Source of the DNA: Candidatus Kaiserbacteria bacterium
GTDB lineage: Bacteria; Patescibacteriota; Minisyncoccia; Phycocordibacterales; Phycocordibacteraceae
Direction: 5' to 3'
Assembly (NCBI GenBank): GCA_003230945.1
Contig: QIHK01000010.1
Span: 1-9,521 of the forward strand
Length of the DNA: 9,521 nucleotides
The notes beneath the pieces are model-generated. The model worked only from the letters and a program-made list of their open reading frames with translations. It made no database searches and was not told where the DNA came from. Each line of letters begins with the position of its first letter. Position 1 is the stretch's first letter. The translations under genes and the position numbers were made by a program. Positions 1-4,655 of the stretch are shown piece by piece.

Positions 1-58
1 AAAGTCCCACTTATTACATAATTCCAATATCTTTTATCAAAAAAATTGATATTACAAA

Positions 59-310
59 ATGAATAATATAGATTATAAAAAAATACTTGATAAAAATAAT
101 TCAGAAAATAGTATAATACACGTTGTTTTGCGTGCTGACGATAACAAAGAATATGAATGTGTAGGTGTTTTAATGAAAGAAGAAAAAGATACGATTTATA
201 TTGCTTTTAATGCAAAAAATGATGAAGTCAAAGATTATTTACCTATAAAAAAGGTAGATATAATAAGTATTAATATTGTAGATGACTCAGAGATAAAAGA
301 GTTATCATAG
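59..310 (+). CDS. Hypothetical small protein, possibly a small beta-barrel
   Basis: This is an 83-residue soluble protein with no signal peptide or membrane segment, and I do not recognise the family. After an Asn/Lys-rich N-terminus (about residues 1-17), the rest alternates hydrophobic and charged stretches that look like five short beta strands (about residues 19-25, 31-39, 44-50, 58-63 and 67-74), ending in an Ile-rich strand (DIISINIV). That pattern would fit an SH3- or Sm-like small barrel, which is inference only. The DNA is extremely AT-rich: bases 61-120 hold only 8 G/C, against 24 in bases 5401-5460 of atpA. The codon usage is correspondingly skewed to A/T, which suggests a different history from the ATP synthase operon. 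No Shine-Dalgarno site precedes the ATG. A broken acetyltransferase gene follows 55 bases downstream. The ORF looks genuine because of its consistent secondary-structure pattern and its position on the same strand as its neighbours. Confidence 0.6.
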   Translation: MNNIDYKKILDKNNSENSIIHVVLRADDNKEYECVGVLMKEEKDTIYIAFNAKNDEVKDYLPIKKVDIISINIVDDSEIKELS

Positions 311-368
311 GGGGAAATAGAGCCGAGGTTCGTTTACACTGGTCACATTTACTATTTACTGATTAATG

Positions 369-806
369 ATGACAACAAAAGATATAACATACTCAACAAC
401 AAAAGAAGATATAAACGGTCTTAAAATAGAAGGTTTTTTGAAGGGTGGGACAATAAACCAAACGAAGAAATACTAAGAGCAAGTATTAAAAATGCCAACT
501 ATGTGGTTTTGGCTATTGATGCTGATAATAATAAACTTGCCGGATATATAACAGCCCTCACTGATGGCGTACTGAGTGCATATATTCCATTTCTTGAAGT
601 GGAAAAAAGTTATCAAAAACAAAAAATCGGTACAATTTTAGTAAAAAAAAATAATTGAACAACTTAATCATTTGTATATGATTGACCTTGTATGTGACAA
701 AGAATTATCCGACTTCTACTGTGAAGCTGGTTTTGAGAGTTGGCACGCTATGATTAAACGAAATTACGCTAATCAGTCAGGTGCTATAGGTGAGTTGAAG
801 AGCTGA
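369..806 (+). pseudogene. GNAT-family N-acetyltransferase, broken by two frameshifts
   Basis: Three reading frames join into one GNAT-like protein of about 145 residues. Frame one starts at ATG 369 (or 366), reads MTTKDITYSTTKEDINGLKI and then stops early. Adding one T to the six-T run at 434-439 moves the reading into a second frame, which includes YVVLAIDADNNKLAGYITAL and then EVEKSYQKQKIGTILVKK. The latter matches the GNAT acetyl-CoA loop (usual form Q-x-x-G/K-x-G-x-G/T-x-x-L). Removing one A from the nine-A run at 643-651 opens the third frame, with IIEQLNHLYMIDLVCD and FYCEAGFESW, the typical GNAT C-terminus (F-Y-x-x-x-G-F), ending at TGA 804-806. GNAT enzymes transfer an acetyl group from acetyl-CoA to an amine; the substrate here is unknown. 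As written, the gene cannot give a full protein. Both lesions lie in homopolymers, so a sequencing error, slippage-based switching or real decay are all possible. Confidence 0.8.
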
Positions 807-891
807 GAGAGTGCTTGGCTATGTGCCAAAAATAGACTTTGACGAAGGATTAAAGCGCACGGTTGTATGGTTTCAGTCGCGTACTTCTTGA
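799..891 (+). pseudogene. C-terminal remnant of a sugar-nucleotide epimerase/dehydratase
   Basis: The frame running from 802 to the TGA at 889-891 encodes AERVLGYVPKIDFDEGLKRT followed by VVWFQSRTS. This closely resembles the extreme C-terminus of extended short-chain dehydrogenases (NAD-dependent UDP-glucose/UDP-glucuronate epimerases and dTDP-glucose dehydratases), where the usual pattern is A-x-x-x-L-G-(W/Y/F)-x-P-x-(I/V)-x-(L/F)-x-E-G-L-x-x-T-(I/V)-x-W. Nothing recognisable as the Rossmann-fold body lies upstream. The same frame meets stop codons at 796-798 and 787-789, and the sequence before that belongs to the acetyltransferase. The fragment is therefore a relic of about 30 codons, left by a deletion or recombination that joined it to the end of the GNAT gene. 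It hints that a surface-sugar gene once stood here. The identification rests on a short pattern only. Confidence 0.5.
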
Positions 892-906
892 ATACAAAGA
901 ATCATT

Positions 907-935
907 TTGACAAATGCCGTTGATAGTGTTAAAAG
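907..935 (+). promoter_or_regulatory. Possible sigma70-like promoter in the gap before the DUF1003-like gene
   Basis: A perfect TTGACA lies at 907-912, followed after 17 bases by TAAAAG at 930-935, a weak -10. If used, the transcript would start near 942 and carry a leader of about 120 bases that includes the dyad at 976-1006 before reaching the gene at 1061. The rest of 892-1060 shows no gene. Confidence 0.3.
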
Positions 936-975
936 AATATCTCTTCATTGTAAATAAGAAAATACAATTAGTGGG

Positions 976-1006
976 TTTGAATGGTAATTCTATAGAACCA
1001 TTCAAA
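976..1006. repeat. Near-perfect inverted repeat (dyad)
   Basis: Arms TTTGAATGGT (976-985) and ACCATTCAAA (997-1006) are exact reverse complements. Between them, TTCTATAGAA (988-997) is itself a perfect palindrome, so an alternative pairing is 976-984 with 998-1006 plus 988-992 with 993-997, leaving only a three-base bulge (985-987). No T-run follows on either strand, so this is not a standard intrinsic terminator. It lies 54 bases before the start at 1061 and could be an operator, a recombination scar or the end of a mobile element. Confidence 0.65.
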
Positions 1007-1060
1007 TAAATGTGGTGTATCTAGCCACTAAAAATAGTTTAATGTAGTAAAGTAGATAAC

Positions 1061-1507
1061 ATGTCGAAGAAAGAAAAAAAACAAATTCTCGGAAGAGAAC
1101 CAGATGCCATTGATGAACTTATTATTCGAGTTGGGTCTATCGGTTCGCTCGTGTTCCACACAATTATATTTATTGTTTTTTTTGTAATGTCCATTATGGG
1201 GTTTATTTCATGGAGCCTCATGCTTTTGATACTCACTACGGTAGTTTCACTTGAAGCTATTTACTTGGCTATTTTCATTCAGATGACGGTAAATCGGCAT
1301 ACAAAAAGTTTGCTGGAAGTAGAACAAGATATCGATGAAATTGAGGAAGATATCGATGAACTTCAGGAAGATGTTGAAGAAATGACTGAAGATGAGGAGA
1401 AAGATGCCATACGTAAGGAAAAACAGTCAGTTGCCTTAGAAATGCTTACAAAAGACGTACGCAGGGTACTTGCAGATTTAGAAGCTTTGAAAAATCGATC
1501 ACAATAA
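1061..1507 (+). CDS. DUF1003-like membrane protein with acidic coiled coil
   Basis: This is a 148-residue integral membrane protein. A charged cytosolic N-terminus (1-22) precedes two hydrophobic helices (about 27-49 and 52-74), and the segment SLEAIYLAIFIQMTVNRH resembles the second helix and following N-R motif of DUF1003 proteins (usual form L-S-x-x-A-x-x-x-P-x-I-x-x-x-x-N-R). Residues 82-118 form a strongly acidic coiled coil with three 7-residue units at 90-110 (DIDEIEE, DIDELQE, DVEEMTE), encoded by 21-base imperfect tandem repeats at 1328-1390. A basic helix (118-146) ends the protein and could pair with the acidic one. The function of this family is not known; a role in the membrane, with the coiled coil in the cytosol binding a partner or forming oligomers, is inference. 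The stop codon shares one base with the ATG of the PAP2 gene, so the two are co-translated. No Shine-Dalgarno is visible; a weak -10-like TAAAGT (1048-1053) ends seven bases before the ATG. Confidence 0.65.
   Translation: MSKKEKKQILGREPDAIDELIIRVGSIGSLVFHTIIFIVFFVMSIMGFISWSLMLLILTTVVSLEAIYLAIFIQMTVNRHTKSLLEVEQDIDEIEEDIDELQEDVEEMTEDEEKDAIRKEKQSVALEMLTKDVRRVLADLEALKNRSQ
1328..1390 (+). repeat. Three 21-base imperfect tandem repeats encoding coiled-coil heptads
   Basis: Units start at 1328, 1349 and 1370. The first two share GATATCGATGAA at their start and differ at only a few positions; the third is more diverged. Each unit encodes one 7-residue acidic heptad of the coiled coil, so unit number can change without a frameshift. 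Confidence 0.7.
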
Positions 1508-2085
1508 TGGATATTTATACGTTGTTACTCGCATTTCTTTCTCTTGCGAGCATGGGTCTTTATTTTCCTCTTAACAAAGGACATGCGCGATATTTTTTGA
1601 TGAGTTCGTTTGATGAGAAAATTCCATTCTTACCAATTTTCATTTGGCCGTATCTTTCGCTTTTTCCATTCATATTTATCGGATTATTTATTGCATTTTC
1701 ACAGCCAATTGCGCCAGCGTTGTATCTTGCACTCATTATTGGAGTCCTTTCAGGATCTTTAGTGCGTTATTTTGTACATTCAGGTATTCGGCAACCAAGA
1801 ATCAGACGGCACGATGTAAGCAGTCGACTCGTACATTGGCTTTATCGATGTGATGACCGTGCCAGAACTTTTCCAAGTTCGCATGTGCTCATTTCAATTA
1901 TCATAAGTTATTTTCTTGCACTCGCATTTCCTGTCTATGCACTTAGTATATGGGTGATAGGGCTTCTCATTACTGTATCGACTGTATTTGTAAAACAGCA
2001 CTACCTTATTGATGTGGCAGGAGGACTCTTTTTTGTTATTGGAGCAATCTGGGTTACTCATATGCTATTGCCATATATTTTCTAG
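1507..2085 (+). CDS. PAP2-family membrane phosphatase or phosphotransferase
   Basis: This 192-residue polytopic membrane protein has about five or six hydrophobic helices (roughly 3-20, 43-63, 69-90, 124-142, 145-160 and 167-190). The PAP2 signature is clear in its second and third motifs: TFPSSHV at 121-127 gives the acid/base histidine H126, and VKQHYLIDVAGG at 162-173 gives the nucleophile H165 with partner D169. The K-Q-H-Y-x-x-D form is the one usual in the Aur1/inositol-phosphotransferase-like branch (PAP2_3) rather than in classical undecaprenyl-diphosphate phosphatases. The first motif (K-x6-R-P) is weak; the basic stretch R98-R118 covers its expected place. Such enzymes remove or transfer phosphate on lipid head groups or lipid carriers at the membrane surface; the substrate here is not readable from sequence. 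The ATG overlaps the previous stop (TAATG), which implies translational coupling with the coiled-coil membrane protein. Confidence 0.85.
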   Translation: MDIYTLLLAFLSLASMGLYFPLNKGHARYFLMSSFDEKIPFLPIFIWPYLSLFPFIFIGLFIAFSQPIAPALYLALIIGVLSGSLVRYFVHSGIRQPRIRRHDVSSRLVHWLYRCDDRARTFPSSHVLISIIISYFLALAFPVYALSIWVIGLLITVSTVFVKQHYLIDVAGGLFFVIGAIWVTHMLLPYIF

Positions 2086-2121
2086 CGTAAATGGATGAAG
2101 TACGATAAAAATAAGGATACA

Positions 2122-2192
2122 GGGCCTATAGTGAAATGGTATCACGCGACCATGGCATGGTTGAAGTCGGAGTTCGATTCTCCGTAGGTCCA
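2122..2192 (+). tRNA. tRNA-Ala (anticodon GGC)
   Basis: A 71-base cloverleaf folds fully. The acceptor stem is 2122-2128 with 2185-2191, the D stem 2131-2134 with 2142-2145, the anticodon stem 2147-2151 with 2159-2163 and the T stem 2168-2172 with 2180-2184, with loop TTCGATT. The anticodon loop ATGGCAT puts GGC at 2154-2156, reading GCC and GCU alanine codons. The acceptor stem carries a G3:U70 wobble (2124 with 2189) and discriminator A73 (2192), the identity elements of alanyl-tRNA synthetase, which independently supports alanine. The next bases are CAC rather than CCA, so the CCA tail must be added after transcription. The gene lies 36 bases after the PAP2 gene and 44 bases before a terminator hairpin. 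Confidence 0.95.
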
Positions 2193-2236
2193 CACTTTAA
2201 CTTCAATTGTTCTGCCACTTAATTGAGGTTTTTATT

Positions 2237-2274
2237 AAAAATAATAGCCACCTGGATAGGTGGCTATTATTTTT
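2237..2274. terminator. Bidirectional intrinsic terminator
   Basis: A perfect 17-bp stem (2237-2253 paired with 2258-2274) closes a GGAT loop. The GC-rich top (GCCACCT/AGGTGGC) sits on an A/T base that gives a T-run on both strands (2270-2275 on +, 2241-2237 on -). It lies between the tRNA on the + strand and the convergent SWIB gene on the - strand, and so can end both transcripts. Confidence 0.93.
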
Positions 2275-2290
2275 TGAAACTTGGTAAGTC

Positions 2291-2548
2291 TTACGAAAGA
2301 TGTGGAGAAACGAGTTTTGTCATTTCAAACATTGTTACCTCATCTTTTCCTCCGAAAAGAACTTTTAGTTTTTCATCTGCAAGAATATTGCGTTTATTTT
2401 CAGGATTCTGAAGATCTTTACCCTTGATGTATATCCAAAGTTGCTTTACAACTTCGCCACGCGACATAGGACCTTTTCCAATAACTGCCTCGAGCTCTGG
2501 TGAAAGAGTCATAGGCTTCAAAAGTGCGGGATTAGCTTTACGTACCAT
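2291..2548 (-). CDS. SWIB/MDM2-domain protein
   Basis: This 85-residue protein is essentially a single SWIB domain, as in the stand-alone SWIB proteins of chlamydiae and many other bacteria. Recognisable blocks run in order: ANPALLKPMTLSPEL near the N-terminus, LWIYIKGKDLQNPENKR (about 37-53) and the C-terminal FGGKDEVTMFEMTKLVSPHL (about 65-84). In eukaryotes this fold occurs in SWI/SNF complexes and in MDM2; in bacteria its role is not established, with DNA or chromatin association proposed for chlamydial topoisomerase-linked copies. The gene is monocistronic and faces the tRNA, sharing the hairpin terminator at 2237-2274. Its start lies about 200 bases from atpB in divergent orientation. 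No Shine-Dalgarno precedes the ATG; a TATAAA-like box lies about 20 bases upstream on the - strand. Confidence 0.93.
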   Translation of the reverse strand: MVRKANPALLKPMTLSPELEAVIGKGPMSRGEVVKQLWIYIKGKDLQNPENKRNILADEKLKVLFGGKDEVTMFEMTKLVSPHLS

Positions 2549-2694
2549 AAATAGTTCTGTGATGTGAGTTTATAACGTAACGCAGGGAAGTATACCCTAT
2601 ACGCGAAACGATGAAAGGGGGGTAAAGAGTACCTGTGGGTTACTTCAGAGCCCTTGTTATATGTCCATAAATATGTCGTACTTTTTTATGTTCT

Positions 2695-2717
2695 AAACAT
2701 TTCTTTAAAAGATGTTT
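2695..2717. promoter_or_regulatory. Imperfect dyad just before the atpB -10, candidate operator
   Basis: AAACAT (2695-2700) and ATGTTT (2712-2717) are reverse complements, and CTTT/AAAG (2703-2706 with 2708-2711) continues the symmetry apart from an extra TT. It overlaps the expected -35 region of the atpB promoter, the normal place for a repressor or activator site. No regulator can be named. Confidence 0.35.
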
Positions 2718-2734
2718 TGTTTTTAAACTCTATT

Positions 2735-2743
2735 TGTTAGAAT
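2735..2743 (+). promoter_or_regulatory. Extended -10 promoter of the atp operon
   Basis: TGTTAGAAT gives a TGn extension plus the hexamer TAGAAT (five of six bases match TATAAT). No good TTGACA lies at the right spacing (TTTTGT at 2715-2720 is the best), as is usual for extended -10 promoters. Transcription would begin seven or eight bases after 2743, that is at 2750-2751, on the atpB start codon itself, giving a leaderless message. Confidence 0.55.
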
Positions 2744-2750
2744 AGCCGTA

Positions 2751-3497
2751 ATGTCTGGAGGAATTTCAGTTATCTTAGCGGCGGAGCGTCTCGGCTCCGT
2801 TTTCGGTTTTCCTATAACAAATGCTTTAGTCATGACCTGGCTTGTTATGGCTCTTCTCATTGGCTTCGCGATATTTTTTGGTCGCTCGCTCACTCTTGTC
2901 CCAGGGAAATTGCAAACTGGCATAGAATGGTTTTTTGAAGCCACTCTTGCCTATATGGCTGAAACGCTTGAGAGTGAAGTACTTGCACGGAAATTTTTTC
3001 CGCTGGTGGTGAGTATCTTTCTTTTCATTCTTATTTCTAACGAACTTGAGTTTTTCCCGGGAGTTGGGTCTATTGGTCTCGTACATGCCGCCGAATTCTT
3101 ACCAGTGTTGCGTACACCAACCACAGACCTTAACTTTACTCTTGCACTCGCCCTCATCTCTTTCTTCGTCATTGAGATTATGGGAATTATGACTCTTGGA
3201 GTTTTCCGACATCTGGGACGGTATGTTAATCTGACCTCACCGGTCGGGTTCGTTGTGGGTCTTCTAGAGATTATTAGTAATCTCGGGCGTATCATTACAT
3301 TCTCGTTCCGTCTTTTTGGTAATATTTTTGCTGGAGAGATAATGGTGCTCGTAGCAGCGTACTTCTTACCGTACTTTCTACCAGCACCTTTGATTGGTTT
3401 TGAGATGTTTATTGGAGTAGTACAGGCAGTTGTCTTCGCTATTCTGACATTGTTCTTCATAAAATTAGCAATCGCTGATCCGAGTGAGGCCCACTAA
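2751..3497 (+). CDS. atpB: ATP synthase Fo subunit a
   Basis: Subunit a is the membrane stator half-channel through which ions reach and leave the c-ring. The 248-residue protein has about five or six hydrophobic helices and the family's hallmark FSFRLFGNIFAGE (184-196), in which R187 corresponds to the essential stator arginine (R210 in Escherichia coli). Also present are RTPTTDLNFTLALAL (121-135), typical of the second conserved helix, and VVQAVVFAILT (223-233), with the glutamine that lines the exit channel. The N-terminus is shorter than in E. coli (271 aa). The chosen ATG fits the conserved length and the promoter position; no in-frame alternative looks better. It is the first gene of the operon; atpI is absent. 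A hairpin formed by CGGAGC (2782-2787) and GCTCCG (2794-2799) lies about 30 bases into the coding sequence. Confidence 0.97.
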   Translation: MSGGISVILAAERLGSVFGFPITNALVMTWLVMALLIGFAIFFGRSLTLVPGKLQTGIEWFFEATLAYMAETLESEVLARKFFPLVVSIFLFILISNELEFFPGVGSIGLVHAAEFLPVLRTPTTDLNFTLALALISFFVIEIMGIMTLGVFRHLGRYVNLTSPVGFVVGLLEIISNLGRIITFSFRLFGNIFAGEIMVLVAAYFLPYFLPAPLIGFEMFIGVVQAVVFAILTLFFIKLAIADPSEAH

Positions 3498-3510
3498 AAA
3501 GGGGGTTCGC

Positions 3511-3549
3511 TCGGCTCCGGGATTGGACGCCGAAGGGTTCCTCGGAACC
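3511..3549 (+). promoter_or_regulatory. Twin RNA hairpins in the atpB-atpE spacer
   Basis: Hairpin one pairs TCGGCTCC (3511-3518) with GGA (3525-3527) and GCCGA (3529-3533), with one bulged C at 3528. Hairpin two pairs GGTTC (3536-3540) with GAACC (3545-3549) around a CTCG loop. An A/T-only stretch follows up to the atpE start, but no clean T-run, so this is not a strong terminator. A role in mRNA processing, 3'-end protection or partial attenuation that sets atpE apart from atpB is inference. Confidence 0.6.
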
Positions 3550-3572
3550 ATTTATTAAATTATTTTAAATGT

Positions 3573-3800
3573 ATGGATATTGAATCAGCACGCATGATCG
3601 GTATGGCTCTCGCAGCCGGTCTCGGTGTTATTGGTCCGGGTATTGGTATTGGTCTTATTGGTGGTGGCGCTATGGAAGCTATCGGTCGCAATCCAGAAGC
3701 ATCTGGCAAGATTGTTTCGAACATGATTCTAGCAATTGTGTTTACTGAAGCTCTCGGTATTCTTGCTCTCGTTGTTTCGTTCATCATTAAGTTTGTTTAA
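3573..3800 (+). CDS. atpE: ATP synthase Fo subunit c
   Basis: This is the rotor-ring subunit that carries ions across the membrane. The 75-residue hairpin has a glycine-rich first helix (GVIGPGIGIGLIGGG, 18-32), the polar loop RNPE (39-42) that touches gamma and epsilon, and a second helix with the ion-binding carboxylate E59 (VFTEALGILAL). The Na+-binding set known from Ilyobacter tartaricus (a Gln in helix one and a Ser after the Glu) is replaced here by Ile25 and Ala60, so proton coupling is predicted. An out-of-frame ATG at 3569 gives only a four-codon peptide and was not chosen. No Shine-Dalgarno is present; the 20 bases before the start are almost all A/T, as in other highly translated atpE leaders. 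Confidence 0.97.
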   Translation: MDIESARMIGMALAAGLGVIGPGIGIGLIGGGAMEAIGRNPEASGKIVSNMILAIVFTEALGILALVVSFIIKFV

Positions 3801-3835
3801 CAATATATTCTGAAGTCTTTTCTACTTCGTTAAAC
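3795..3835 (+). promoter_or_regulatory. RNA hairpin spanning the atpE stop and atpF start region
   Basis: GTTTAAC (3795-3801), which contains the atpE stop codon, is the exact reverse complement of GTTAAAC (3829-3835), just before the atpF ATG at 3839. Inside, GAAGT (3812-3816) pairs with ACTTC (3824-3828). The outer and inner stems stack on the 3' side, with a 10-base bulge on the 5' side. This would mask the atpF start region unless ribosomes finishing atpE melt it, a plausible way to make less b than c. The function is inferred. Confidence 0.55.
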
Positions 3836-3838
3836 TAT

Positions 3839-4288
3839 ATGGCTAAACTATTTTCAGCTTTCGGCATTGATTGGAGTCTTCTTATTGCTCAAGCGATAAA
3901 TTTCGCTATTGTACTCGTAGCACTTTGGTATTTTTTGTACCGACCAGTACTGCGGATACTTGAAAAACGACGAAAAACTATTGCTAAGGGTGTAGAAGAT
4001 GCTGAGTATGCGGCTGAAAAGCTTGCAGATGCGGACAGCGAGGCAATGAAGCGCGTACATGCTGCAGACGATGAAGCAGATACGATTGTTGTTGCCGCTC
4101 GTGAAGCGGCACAAGTAGAAAAGACACATATTCTTGACGCAGCGCAAGTGCGAGCTGACCAATCAATAAAAGACGCCCACATACGCGCGACCGAAGAATC
4201 TGCTCAGATTCTTCGGAAAAGTGAACAAGAAATAGCTCGTCTCGCTATACTTGCCGCTGAAAAAGTAATGACGAAAAGCCATGATTAG
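3839..4288 (+). CDS. atpF: ATP synthase Fo subunit b
   Basis: Subunit b is the peripheral stalk that holds F1 against rotation. The 149-residue protein has one N-terminal membrane helix (about 12-34, with the usual WSLLIAQAINFAIVLVALWY) followed by the hinge RPVLRILEKRRKTI and a continuous, highly charged, Ala-rich helix to the C-terminus, which forms the dimer and binds delta. The length is close to E. coli b (156 aa). Only one b gene is present, so a homodimer is expected, not a b/b' pair. The end overlaps the atpH start by 8 bases. No Shine-Dalgarno is seen. Confidence 0.96.
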   Translation: MAKLFSAFGIDWSLLIAQAINFAIVLVALWYFLYRPVLRILEKRRKTIAKGVEDAEYAAEKLADADSEAMKRVHAADDEADTIVVAAREAAQVEKTHILDAAQVRADQSIKDAHIRATEESAQILRKSEQEIARLAILAAEKVMTKSHD

Positions 4289-4652
4289 TGAATATCTACG
4301 GATTCTTGAATCAATAGTTGAGCTTGGAGATAGCACGGCGGCCGATGAGGCCGTCAGAAAAATTATTGCGCATCTGAGAGCTTCTGGTCGCATTCAGATG
4401 CTTCCACAAATTGTGCGAGAGCTCAAAAAAGTGGTGGCTCGACGTGTAGCAGTGGCACCAAAACTCGAGGTGGCACATGAGCACGAGACAGTGCGTGCTA
4501 TCGCAGCGGCAGCGGAAGCGGGAATTATTGTTGAAAAAGCTACTATTAATCGTTCTCTCATTAAAGGGTGGCGCGCGCAGAGTAATGGCAAACTGGTAGA
4601 TCGTTCAACAAAATGTGCACTTATTGATATTTATAAAAAGGTTATTGCGTAA
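4281..4652 (+). CDS. atpH: ATP synthase F1 subunit delta, shortened
   Basis: Delta joins the b stalk to the top of the alpha/beta hexamer. At 123 residues it is clearly shorter than the usual about 177. The C-terminal domain is recognisable from the signature ATINRSLIKGW (87-97) and GKLVDRSTKCAL (103-114), matching the family pattern R-x-D-x-S-(L/V)-I-x-G, then (V/I)-D-x-S. The part before it retains only about 60 residues, including the segment HLRASGRIQMLPQIVREL that matches the last helices of the normal six-helix N-terminal bundle, so two to four helices are missing. An in-frame stop at 4269-4271 rules out an upstream start. The gene overlaps atpF by 8 bases and ends three bases before atpA. 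Identification is firm from position and signature; how the reduced bundle binds alpha is unknown. Confidence 0.9.
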   Translation: MISEYLRILESIVELGDSTAADEAVRKIIAHLRASGRIQMLPQIVRELKKVVARRVAVAPKLEVAHEHETVRAIAAAAEAGIIVEKATINRSLIKGWRAQSNGKLVDRSTKCALIDIYKKVIA

Positions 4653-4655
4653 ATT

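Noticed and set aside
1..58. Upstream gene end or promoter in the first bases
   Set aside because: Only a few codons are open before stops in each frame, and the AATATC/GATATT repeat (26-31, 48-53) is too short in such AT-rich DNA to support a call.
434..651. Programmed ribosomal frameshifting in the GNAT gene
   Set aside because: Two shifts in opposite directions would be needed, the T-run offers no standard slippery heptamer with a downstream structure, and this enzyme family is not known to use it. Slippage or sequencing error is simpler.
2549..2694. Small gene or structured RNA in the gap between the SWIB gene and atpB
   Set aside because: There is no reasonable ORF. The small inverted repeat GTATA-CCC-TATAC (2590-2602) is short, and no known riboswitch core could be recognised.
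2951..3460. Long open frame (169 codons) on the - strand opposite atpB
   Set aside because: It lies wholly within atpB, its translation is rich in Arg, Pro and Thr with no recognisable domain, and it has the look of an antisense shadow of a conserved membrane gene.
3511..3572. Intrinsic terminator between atpB and atpE
   Set aside because: The stems are short or bulged and are followed by mixed A/T rather than a T-run; a full stop here would silence seven essential subunits.
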